From: Sabellastarte sp. h YS-2021
Taxonomy: Eukaryota > Annelida > Polychaeta > Sabellida > Sabellidae
Reading direction: 5' to 3'
NCBI GenBank assembly: GCA_964017235.1
Contig: OZ024936.1
Location: forward strand, 61,803,028 to 61,867,027
DNA length: 64,000 nucleotides
The notes under the pieces are model-generated. The model saw only the letters and a program-made list of their open reading frames with translations. It made no database searches and was not told where the DNA came from. The position numbers and the translations under genes are program-made. Shown in pieces: positions 34,580 through 44,900 of this stretch (positions within the stretch are counted from its first letter, which is position 1; every line of letters begins with the position of its first letter).

Positions 34580-34806
34580 TTTATTTGGGGTTGTACGTCA
34601 CTTTCAACACTGTGCAGGTCATATCTCGACGGGTAGTTTTGTGGGCAGAGGAAACCAGTACATAAAGCTGGTCAATGGTTCTGTATTGTAAACTGCTGAC
34701 CATTGATAAGCAACTACCAACTTTCCAACATAAGGTCTGGGGTATGAACCGCCAACCTCAGAGGTGGGAGGTGAGTGTGTTACCACTGCACCACAATGGC
34801 CCCAAC
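34580..34806 (-). mobile_element. tRNA-derived SINE, older copy
   Basis: Same family as 27427-27657: TTATTTGGGGTTGTACGTC..., GAGGAAACCAGTACATA and a tRNA-like head on the minus strand with a decayed B-box (GGTTCATACCC). The flanks AACAAAACAGAA (34568-34579) and AACGAAACAGAA (34807-34818) are a 12-bp target duplication with one mismatch. Confidence 0.85.
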
Positions 34807-34818
34807 AACGAAACAGAA

Positions 34819-35492
34819 ATTATTATTCAAAAATTATTTTTTAAATAGCATGGCCATAATAAACTTTTTTGAAATGCAACTTTATAAACGCTTTATTTAA
34901 ATAAAGGTGATTTGCTCAAATTGAACTGTCATGTGCACTCTTGTCAGACTACAAAATCTCATATTTTTCATGACACCATTTCAAGTGACCTTTAAGAGGT
35001 CATATATCTTTGGTTAAATGGGGTAAAACAGTTGTGCAAATTTTATCAAAGTATTCAATTGTAAAAATTCATTTTGACTTTCCCAAAATTTGTGCTTGTT
35101 TTTCCCTTTTTGTTTGCACAAAGATAACTGAAACTTCTAATAAACGGACAAGCTCTTTCTCTAAAACTGTATTTGGACATTAGAAATTGTACACAGACTG
35201 ATCCAATTATCCGAAACCAACTTTTACATAATGATGAAGTAATACAATTCTGACACTGACATAAGCAGTCAACACATAGGGTTACCTGGACTTTCAGAAA
35301 TTTAACTGTAATATTAGTACAATCTATATTTGTCCACCTGTTCAAAACACCCTGTAATCTCAATGGAACACACAAAATATCTTTTATTTTCTCTTTATAT
35401 TCTCAGAACTCACACAAATGATTTGTGAAACAAATGAAAATAAATTTTTCTTTTAATCAGAATAGCATTACATTTCTTAATATTTGAAAAAT
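34819..35492 (-). other. Probable TRAM 3' UTR start; otherwise no feature
   Basis: Lies directly 3' of the TRAM stop codon on the minus strand, so its upper part must be 3' UTR if the exon call is right. The polyadenylation site is not determinable here. Confidence 0.5.
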
Positions 35493-35551
35493 TTACTGTG
35501 ATTTTTTCGCTTTTGGGCTCTTTTGGCGAACTGATCCATTTTCACCTTCAC
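35493..35551 (-). CDS. TRAM1: TRAM1-like, last coding exon (C-terminus)
   Basis: The minus strand reads an acceptor TTTTGATTTAG followed by two bases completing a Gly codon, then 'EGENGSVRQKSPKAKKSQ' and a TAA at 35493-35495. The Ser/Lys-rich cytosolic tail, ending in a basic stretch, is of the type known at the TRAM1 C-terminus. Phase fits the donor at 36876. The exon is too short for ORF-length filters. Confidence 0.8.
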
Positions 35552-36114
35552 CTAAATCAAAACAAAAACACACATAGAAATATTAATGACATCAAAATTA
35601 ATATAGTATTTAGCCTTTTGTTTAGTATTTGCAGAACAGAGAATGTTTGGGAACCAGTTATTGAGAACATTATATTTTAGGCTTTAACAGAACAATAAAA
35701 CAAGCAATCAGAGATGCCCGTACCCCACAGCCTGGGGAAATAATTTCAACACCATGAGATATAGAAGTAGTGAAACAGTACAAAGATGCTGATACTTTCA
35801 GGGCATTGTCAGTTATATAAAGCTCCAAATAATGTTTAAGTAGAGAAAATAACATCTAAGAGAAAGAAAATGTATGTAAAGATAAAGGATTAAAACAAGA
35901 CAATTCAATAGCTAGATGACAGCATTAATCAGTACAATAAAAATTACGAAGCTGTAAAACTTATTAATTGGAGAATAGCTGTCAATGGAAAAAACACAAT
36001 TATGTAATAGTGCATATAATAATTAGTTGCACCAATCCATATATCTGTGTCATAAGAGAAAGATGTCTCAAATATGGCAGGTGAACACACTTTAACAGAG
36101 CCTAAGTTAAAGGT

Positions 36115-36690
36115 CACACTATGATGTTGCACACCTACACCCCCTAACCAATGTCCCTACCAAGTGTCAACCTACTACACCTTATTGAATCAAAGAAATA
36201 AACCCAGACACGATTCTAAAACTCATGGTCACAGTGACAAGGTCAGAGGTCAAATCTAGGTCACACCATGACGTTGCACATCTACAACCCCCAACCAATG
36301 TCCGTACCAAGTATCAACTTCCTACTCGTTACAGTTTCCAAGATATAGCCCAGACAAGATTTTATAGGTCAAGGTAACTACGACAAGGTCAAATCAAGGT
36401 CAAACCATGATGTTGCACATCTACAACCCCTAAGCAATGTCCCTACAAAGTATAAACTTCCTACACATTACAGTTTCCGAGATATATCCCGGACAAGATT
36501 TTAAAGATCAAGGTCACTATGGCAAGGTCAAAGGTCAAATCAAGGTCACACCATGACGTTCCACACGTACATCCCCTAACCAATGTCCCTACCAAGTATA
36601 ACTTCTTTCTACACCTTATGGTTTCTGAGATACAGCCCGAACAAACTTTTTCCAGAGTGATGCCATAATGTCAGCTGACAAAAAAAACTT
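36115..36690. repeat. ~147-bp GGTCA-rich tandem repeat in TRAM intron, F1-like right end
   Basis: ATGACGTTGCACATCTAC-type words recur at about 36121, 36268, 36407 and 36553 (147, 139, 146 bases). Units contain strings such as AAGGTCACTATGGCAAGGTC and CAAAGGTCAAATC. The block ends in GATGCCATAATGTCAGCTGACA, the F1 right-end arm without the second half of the hairpin. Confidence 0.8.
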
Positions 36691-36875
36691 ACACGTTTTG
36701 TGAAATACCTCATACTTTTAGTAACATGTCCGTAGTAGAAACAGATACAGTACTTATTCTTGGTCTGTATGTTATTTACTTTTGCCCGTTTTTATTTGAA
36801 ATTTCTATTTAATAATACTTACCTTTAACTTGGACTGTTGTTTATTCTGAATTTTCATTGTACAAGTACACTTAC

Positions 36876-37042
36876 CCTTTTTCTTGGTTTGTGCGGCTTT
36901 TTTTGGCGCCTGTACCTGTGCCCCGGATTTCCTGACTGCTGTGGCGCTCTCCTTTCTCTCACGCAGACGTTTCAGGTGGAAGGTGATGAAATTCCACATC
37001 ATCCAGGCCTGCAGCAAACACACAGCGGCAAGGCAGTTCACT
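36876..37042 (-). CDS. TRAM1: TRAM1-like, penultimate coding exon
   Basis: The minus-strand exon has acceptor CCCTCATAG and donor G|GTAAGTG. It encodes 'VNCLAAVCLLQAWMMWNFI' then 'TFHLKRLRERKES...', 55 full codons. This is a last hydrophobic segment followed by the basic cytosolic start of the tail, a signature of TRAM proteins (MMW-FI-F-L-R motif). Without splicing the frame would run to 36805, but the strong donor and the good match of the next exon favour splicing. It begins with one base completing the Arg codon split from 41442. Confidence 0.85.
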
Positions 37043-37205
37043 CTATGAGGGAAAAAAATGAGCAAAAAAATATTTACAGAAGATGCTTGAGAGAGTGGTA
37101 TCAGGATTTATGGCCCCAGATAAGATCCACATATGGCTTGAAGGTTGGACATTGGCAAAATGCTATACATAGTTCTGGTGATGAGACATAAATCCTAATA
37201 CATGT

Positions 37206-37340
37206 ATTTATTTAGTGTTTTGTGTAATGTCTAGTACCTTATCAGTTATATTGTGACAGGTAGTTGGAAGGGCAAAGGAAACCAGTATCTAAAGTTGGTC
37301 AAGGTTCTGCAAAGTGCCAACCAATGACAAGCAACTGTAG
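37206..37340 (-). mobile_element. SINE fragment
   Basis: TTATTTAGTGTTTTGTGTAA, GTAGTTGGAAGGGCAAAGGA and CAATGACAAGCAACTGTAG align with the SINE at 27427, but the tRNA-like head is missing. Truncated copy in a TRAM intron. Confidence 0.7.
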
Positions 37341-37450
37341 TGTTGATTCTAGGAATTTCAAAAATTGGGGGCAATCCCCAAGCAATGCACAAAATGTGGG
37401 GGCTTAAAAATTTTTCAGGGGAATTTAATGATAAAAGTTTAAACTAATAA

Positions 37451-39033
37451 ACAAGACCACTGCCGCGGTGTGTATCTCCTGCAGAGCATTAAAGGGGAAG
37501 AAATACCTTTTCCGAGATATTCACAATTTTCATTTTTCTGCTAAAATCCAAGATGGCCACCAAAAGTGGCGAAAACTGAAATTTTTCCCCTGGGCACAGA
37601 ATACTCTTGTAATACCCTGTGGGTCAAAAATTCGCTCGAAATCGCTCTATTTCTTACGGTTTTGGAGATATTCACTTTTTCATTTTCCGCTAAAATCCAA
37701 GATGGCCGCCAAAAGTGGCAAAAATTGAAATTTTTCCCTTAGGCACAGGATACTCCTAATCTACCCTGTGGGTCAAAATCGCTCTATCTCTTACTGTTTA
37801 CGAGATATTTTCAATGTTCTATTTTCCGCTGAAATCCAAGATGGCTGCCAAAAGTGAATTGAAAAATTGAAATTTTTCTCCTCTGCATAGGATACTCTTG
37901 TACTACCCTGTGGGTCAAAAATTTGCTCGAAATCGCTTTATCTCTTACGGTTTTTGAGATATTTGTGATTTTTTCACATTTCCACTAAAAGTAGCAGTAA
38001 AGTAGCCATTACTCACTTGTACATTGAGTAACAGGTGTGAAACTTAAATATGTCACAGTTCACAAAAAAGTAGATGAACAACAAGCAAAAGTGGCGAAAA
38101 GTGAAATTTTTCCCCTAGGCGCAGGATACTCTTCTACTACCCTGGGGGGTCAAAATTTTGCTCGAAATCGCTCTATCTCTTATGGTTTTTGAGATATTCA
38201 CACTTTTTCATTTTCCGCTAAAATCCAAGATGGCCGCCAAAAGTGGCAAAAATTGAAATTTTTCCCTTAGGCACAGGATACTCCTAATCTACCCTGTGGG
38301 TCAAAATCGCTCTATCTCTTACCGTTTACCAGATATTTTTAATGTTCTATTTTCCGCTGAAATCCAAGATGGCCGCCAAAAGTGGCAAAAATTGAAATTT
38401 TTCCCCTCTGCATAGGATACTCTTGTACTACCCTGTGGGTCAAAAATTTGCTCGAAATCGCTTTATCTCTTACGGTTTTTGAGATATTTGTGATTTTTTC
38501 ACATTTCCACTAAAAGTAGCAGTAAAGTAGCCATTATTCACTTGTACATTGAGCAACAGGTGTGAAACTTAAATATGTCACAGTTCACAAAAATGTAGAT
38601 GAACAACATATTTTAGAGAAATTGTGTAGCTGCAATATTTTAGAAGATACAGGCCAATTACCCATTATGGTTACCATTAAAAATTGACAAAGTAGCTATT
38701 ACTCACTTAGCTATGGAGATACACTTCCAAACTACTGACCATGTTGTAGCTGTGGAGAAAGTAGCTGAACAATATATTGGAACAAAATACTCTAAATGCA
38801 ATAGTTTGAGAGTTATCAGTCATATAATTATATTAGGTAAAAGTGCATAACTCACTCAAAAGTAGGCCAAAGTTCATCAAACCCCCAAAATATTGAAGAG
38901 TGTAAAAATTCATTTGGCGTTGTCCAGTAATTTACCAAAAATGTGTAACTGTAGTTGTTTCAGAGAAAACTGTAACACACGCACGCACCTCCGCACGGAC
39001 GCACACACATGGTGCAAATGCCCGGGAGATAAA
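37451..39033. mobile_element. TCTCCCGCC-ended element (F4, copy 2) with S1-type and S2-type cores
   Basis: The left end CAAGACCACTGCCGCGGTG + TATCTCC (37452 on) matches 6798 and 59158; the right end is CCCGGGAGATAAAAATA at about 39021. The core has five S1-like units (AAATCCAAGATGGCCGCC; CCCTGTGGGTCAAAAATT; CGAAATCGCTCTAT) with a spacing of about 140-150 bases, then S2-like units. About 530 bases (from about 37560) are duplicated in tandem, since CACATTTCCACTAAAAGTAG recurs at 37975 and 38506. The element lies in a TRAM intron. Confidence 0.75.
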
Positions 39034-39317
39034 AATACTTTTTCCGTTTTTTCATTATTAAAAGTGCAGTCTGTTATTTATCAAGGCCACTTTGCTAACC
39101 GATAACTACTGAAAATACAGCCATGTACAAAAGTAAATGTTAGTAGATAGTTTGGCCCAATAAAAAGAAAATCCAAGCCTAGTAATTGAATTTTAGAGCA
39201 AAACATGGAGATGTTGGGCATTTACTGGTGGATTGCCAATTGGGTCAACACCAGCTTGACTGGCCCATTGTTGTTACTATCCTGACTACAGTCTGTTGAT
39301 TATCCACCACACGCTCT

Positions 39318-39655
39318 ACATTATTATTATAATTATTATGTATTTATACTCAGCACAATATCTCCATATACTACAGGACTCAAAGCGCTATTTAACCAAT
39401 CCAACTGTACAGGTACAGCCCCAACTCACAAGTAACTGGCATTCCCCTAACTGGAAGATAGAGGCTCAAGGATGACCATCTATCAACGTCCTTGAGGTTC
39501 TTTAACCTGCCACTGGGGATAGGACCCAATGACAGAGGACCGCCATTTTAAGTGGTCATCCGAGCCACTATGTATCTGCCTGTACCTGGGATTGAACCCA
39601 CGTCCTCGGAGTTCCTAGACAAGTGTGTTACCCGCTTGGCCACAGTGGCATGACC
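39318..39655 (-). mobile_element. tRNA-derived SINE, second family
   Basis: On the minus strand a tRNA-like head (A-box TGGCCAAGCGGG at about 39631-39642, B-box GGTTCAATCCC near 39590-39602) starts near 39655. A body of about 280 bases follows, ending in a TAA-rich tail at 39318-39345. The body differs from the SINE at 27427. Target duplication not resolved. Confidence 0.75.
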
Positions 39656-40460
39656 TATATAGGGGCAGGATATATTTTCTTGTATACAATGGCGCTCCTG
39701 TACCATGGACAATTAGTGTCAATAATTTTTGGTTTTCACCAACACTTCCAAAATTATGTAAGCTACAAATATCTACGATATATCATTGGAAAGATCTTTT
39801 TACAGTGCTTCTGATATTATTTGTTGCATAAAAATCCATACAGAAATGACTGAGAAATCGCAAATTAAAAATTCAAGTTTTTATATTCATTTGTGCAGAT
39901 GTGTATTAACTGTATTTGACAGTCTTTTCCTTTTGCATTTTGTCTTTACTATAGCTTAATTTCACTCAGAAATCATTAAAAATGGTGGATAATAAAAAAT
40001 AAAATATCCCTCATTTAGACATGTACAGAAGAATTTATATCAACAACATGATTCTTGTGCTGTGCACTCATATAATATTGTCATCTTCAATCATGATATA
40101 TTTTTTCTGTGTATGTCATTTGGGAATTTTTCCTATTTTTTCTTTCCATTTTTGAAGAAATGATCCAATATATGGTTCATTTTATATTTTTAGTTGTGAT
40201 TTACCTAAACACTTGTTATAGCACACAATATATACGAGTTCATTCACAAATGCAAGTGATCATGAAACCACATTGTCAACAAGCATAATCTGAAAAGCTT
40301 TCTGACGGAAAAAATTAAAACCTCAATAAACACTCTATCGGTGCAGTGTTTCAATTTTCTAGATCTCTCGTCTTCATATATTTCCCACATTGCCTTACAT
40401 ACTATGCGTTCCATTATAATTTTGTCACTGCATATTTCAAGAAAATCAAACTAATGTGCC
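39656..40460. other. No recognisable feature (TRAM intron)
   Basis: AT-rich intronic sequence; short frames at 39623-39831 have no motif. Confidence 0.4.
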
Positions 40461-40467
40461 ATCCTGG

Positions 40468-40586
40468 GAAAGAGCATGCTAGAAGCAACTCTGAAGTACC
40501 AGCTCTCTCACACGAGGTCAGGCCGGGATTCGAACTCTGATCACAAGTGTAGGAAGTGTGTTACAACTGTACCACCCTAAATCCTG
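40468..40586 (-). mobile_element. tRNA-like SINE head, fragment
   Basis: The minus strand carries TGGTACAGTTG (A-box-like) near 40572-40582 and GTTCGAATCCC (B-box) near 40531-40541, spaced as in a tRNA, with no recognisable SINE body. It does not fold into a clean tRNA as far as I can see. Confidence 0.55.
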
Positions 40587-40720
40587 ATACAGTCCCATTA
40601 AACATGTTATACTCTGTTTATTACACTTGAGTATAAAATTAAAAAAGAAAACTACCCTTTGTTTTAAATTTTAAATTATCTTTATGATACCTAGTAGCTA
40701 TGTATGGTGACAAAAACAGA

Positions 40721-41113
40721 ATTCTAACATGACACGGATTGTGTCCGTCATTCTGATTGGTCGAGAGCGATTCCTGAAACGTCTAAAATTCTGAATCAAC
40801 ATGTAGGCTGTTGCATCATCTTCCTAATGCATTTCAAATAAACAGAAGAAAACGTTTCCGGTTTTGTTATTTACATTAGTTACGGTGCAAAATGTTTGTA
40901 AAAAGGATAGTTTCTTTTAAAGAAACAATTCTTTCAAATGTAAAAGAAAATGAACAGAAAAATTTTACTGTATATCTTAGAAGAAAATAAAAATCATCCC
41001 TGTTCAATTGATGGAACAGCCAACATGGCGGCGCCCTATTGTGGTCACTTGGATAATTTTTGTTAATCTTACAAGTGTTTTAGGTATTTTATTTTAAACA
41101 GTCATGTTAGAAT
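40721..41113. mobile_element. Possible small MITE with ATTCTAACATGAC inverted ends
   Basis: ATTCTAACATGAC at about 40721-40734 is mirrored by GTCATGTTAGAAT at 41101-41113. Between them are GTCTAAAATTCTG, also found in the adjacent hairpin arms, and an AACATGGCGGCGCC word. Weak evidence; no target duplication assigned. Confidence 0.4.
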
Positions 41114-41247
41114 AGGAATATAGCATTCAAAAAACGTCTAAATGCAGAATTTTAGACGGGTTGACGTGGGCTAAGCACGAAGGCTCATACCACGTCAACC
41201 CGTCTAAAATTCTGCATTTAGACGTTTTTTTCATGCTATATTCCTAT
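41112..41247. repeat. 58-bp near-perfect hairpin
   Basis: 41112-41169 pairs with 41190-41247 with only two mismatches (at 41127-41128), leaving a 20-base loop. The arms contain CACGTCAACCCGTCTAAAAT. Lies about 195 bases downstream of a TRAM splice donor, inside the intron of the minus-strand gene. Confidence 0.9.
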
Positions 41248-41441
41248 AGTACTAAATGAGTTGTTTTTTTTTTTTTTGGCAAACTTTACTATCTTCATGA
41301 AATGTGGTGAATGCACTTTACCAGATTATCAGTTTCTACTGACTGGGGCCTAAGTAATATAAATGTTGTATATAATGAACAAGTTTTCATAAAGTTACAT
41401 CTATCATGGTAAATGTCACATTTCCTACTCTTTTGGCTTAC

Positions 41442-41513
41442 CTGACTGTTTGAGTGTTAAAGTTTCCTGCAGCAATATCAAGTGTGTTTATCCCAGTCTT
41501 CTCCAGTCCATAC
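41442..41513 (-). CDS. TRAM1: TRAM1-like, internal exon
   Basis: A 72-bp minus-strand exon with acceptor TTTATTGTAG and donor CAG|GTAAG. It encodes 'YGLEKTGINTLDIAAGNFN' and 'TQTV', with split codons at both ends (1 + 23 codons + 2). 'GNFN...VR' is the conserved TRAM word just before the last membrane span. It joins in phase to 36876-37042 downstream and to 58285-58356 upstream. Confidence 0.85.
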
Positions 41514-41989
41514 CTACAATAAAGTTAAGTTGAGACTTTACTAACTTAAAGGCTAAAACGATTGGCTTCATTTTGTTGCCCATTAGCCACTTGCATTAGC
41601 CATCGTCTAACCAGTCAACTATATCCAATGTACAGTAATGTATACAAAATTCATACAAATTAAGACATAATTTCCAAATAAAAATTGTATTTATATTTTA
41701 AGACTAGAAATCGGCCGCCCTGTTGATAGTAGATGCGAATAGAAACAGGATAGCATAGAAGAACACACATTATCATGTGTAATGTCCACCCATGAACCTT
41801 TTGCCCAAATTGTACAGTACTCTTACAAGACCCTGTTTCATTTGTAAAATATATCAATGATGCTTAAATATTTGTTAGTGTAGATGTAAATTATTTCAGC
41901 TTCATGCCTTTTTGCATTGGTTGGGTTGAAAATTTTGACGAAATCACTCTATCTGGCACGGTTAAGAAGATAGAAGCAAATTCCTGTTT

Positions 41990-44900
41990 TTCTATTTTTG
42001 GCAAAAATTTGAAAATTCAAAATGGCCGCCATTTTTGGGAAAAGGAAATTTTTTTGAAAATTGCCAAGAGTACATTTTTTAGATACCCTATGGGTCGAAC
42101 ATTTCAACGAAATAACTCTATTTTGCACGGTTAAGGCCAGTTTGTGTTTTTCCATTTTGGGCAAAAATTCGAAAATTCAAAATGGCTGCCATTTTTGGGG
42201 AGGGGAAAATTTTTTGAAAATTGCAAAGATTACATTCCTTAGATACCCTGTGGGTTGAAAATTTCGACGAAATCGCTCTATCTCGCATGGTTAAGGAGAT
42301 AGAAGCAAATTTGTGTTTTGCCATTTTTGACAAAAATTTGAAAATTCAAAATGGCCGCCATTTTAGGGGACGGGAAATTTTTTTTTAAATTGCCAAGAAT
42401 ACAATGCTGAAATACCTGTGGGTCGAAAATTTTGATGAAATCGATCTATCTCGCACGGTTAAGGAGATAGAAGCAAATTTGTGTTTTGCCATTTTTGGCA
42501 AAAATTCGAAAATTCAAAATGGCCGCCATTTTTGGGGAGGGGAAAATTTTTCGGAAAATTGCAAAGATTGCATTTCTTCGATACCCTGTGGGTCGAAAAT
42601 TTCGACGAAATCGCTCTATCTCGCACGGTTAAGGAGATATGAGCAAATTTGTGTTTTGCCATTTTTGGCAAAAATTCGAAAATTCAAAATGGCTGCCATT
42701 TTTGGGGAGGGGAAAATTTTTTGGAAAATTGCAAAGATTGCATTCCTTAGATACCCTGTGGGTCGAAAATTTCGACGAAATCGCTCTATCTCGCACGGTT
42801 AAGGAGATAGAAGCAAATTTGTGTTTTGCCATTTTTGGCAAAAATTCGAAAATTCAAAATGGCTGCCATTTTTGGGGAGGGGAAAATTTGTTGGAAAATT
42901 GCAAAGATTGCATTCCTTAGATACCCTGTGGGTCGAAAATTTCGACGAAATCGCTCTATCTCGCACGGTTAAGGAGATAGAAGCAAATTTGTGTTTTACC
43001 ATTTTTGGCAAAAATTCGAAAATTCAAAATGGCCGCCATTTTTGGGGAGGGGAAAATTTTTTGAAAATTGCAAAGATTGCATTCCTTAGATACCCTGTGG
43101 GTCGAAAATTTCGACGAAATCACTCTATCTCGCACGGTTAAGGAGATAGAAGCAAATTAGTGTTTTGCCATTTTTGGCAACAATTCGAAAATTCAAATGG
43201 CCGCCATTTTTGGGGAGGGGAAAATTTTTTAAAAATTACCAAGAGTACAATGCTCAGATACCCTGTGGGTCGAAAATTTTGACGAAATCGCTCTATCTGG
43301 CACGGTTAAGGAGATAGGAGGAAATTTGTGTTTTGCCATTTTTGGCAAAAATTCGAAAATTCAAAATGGCCGCCATTTTTGGGGAGGGGAAAATTTTTTT
43401 TAAATTACCAAGAGTACAATGCTCAGATACCCTGTGAGTCGAAAATTTTGACGAAATCGCTCTATCTGGCACGGTTAAGGAGATAGAAGCAAATTTGTGT
43501 TTTGCCATTTTTGGCAAAAATTCGAAAATTCAAAATGGCCGCCATTTTTGGGGAGGGGAAAATTTTTGGAAAATTGCAAAGATTGCATTCCTTAGATACC
43601 CTGTGGGTCGAAAATTTCGACGAAATCGCTCTATCTCGCACGGTTAAGGAGATAGAAGCAAATTAGTGTTTTGCCATTTTTGGCAAAAATTCGAAAATTC
43701 AAAATGGCCGCCATTTTTGGGGAGGGGAAAATTTTTGGAAAATTACCAAGAGCACAATGCTCAGATACCCTGTGGGTCGAAAATTTCGACGAAATCGCTC
43801 TATCTAGCACGGTTAAGGAGATAGAAGCAAATTAGTGTTTTGTCATTTTTGGCAAAAATTCGAAAATTCAAAATGGCCGCCATTTTTGGGGAGGGGAAAA
43901 TTTTGTAAAAATTACCAAGAGCACAATGCTCAGATACCCTGTGGGTCGAAAATTTTGACGAAATCGCTCTATCTGGCACGGTTAAGGAGATAGGAGGAAA
44001 TTTGTGTTTTGCCATTTTTGGCAAAAATTCGAAAATTCAAAATGGCCGCCATTTTTGGGGAGGGGAAAATTTTTTAAAAATTACCAAGAGTACAATGCTC
44101 AGATGCCCTGTGGGTCGAAAATTTTGACGAAATCGCTCTATCTCGCACGGTTAAGGAGATAGAAGCAGATTGGTGTTTTGCCATTTTTGGCAAAAATTCG
44201 AAAATTCAAAATGGCCGCCATTTTTGGGGAGGGGAAAATTTTTTGAAAATTGCAAAGATTGCATTCCTTAGATACCCTGTGGGTCGAAAATTTCGACGAA
44301 ATCGCTCTATCTCGCACGGTTAAGGAGATAGAAGGAAATTTGTGTTTTGCCATTTTTGGCAAAAATTCGAAAATTCAAAATGGCCGCCATTTTTTGGGGA
44401 GGGGAAAATTTTTGGAAAATTGCAAAGATTGCATTCCTTAGATACCCTGTGGGTCGAAAATTTCGATGAAATCGCTCTATCTCGCACGGTTAAGGAGATA
44501 GAAGCAAATTAGTGTTTTGCCATTTTTGGCAAAAATTCGAAAATTCAAAATGGCCGCCATTTTTGGGGAGGGGAAAATTTTTGGAAAATTGCAAAGAGTA
44601 CAATGCTCAGTTACCCTGTGGGTCGAAAATTTTGACGAAATCGCTCTATCTGGCACGGTTAAGGAGATAGGAGGAAATTTGTGTTTTGCCATTTTTGGCA
44701 AAAATTCGAAAATTCAAAATGGCCGCCATTTTTGGGGAGGGGAAAATTTTTGGAAAATTGCAAAGATTGCATTCCTTAGATACCCTGTGGGTCGAAAATT
44801 TTGACGAAATCGCTCTATCTGGCACGGTTAAGGAGATAGAAGCAAATTTGTGTTTTGCCATTTTTGGCAAAAATTCGAAAATTCAAAATGGCCGCCATTT

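Noticed and set aside
36805..36876. Extension of the TRAM penultimate exon to a stop at 36805
   Set aside because: A strong donor (GTAAGTG) at 36875 and an in-phase, TRAM-like terminal exon at 35493-35551 fit better; intron retention remains possible.
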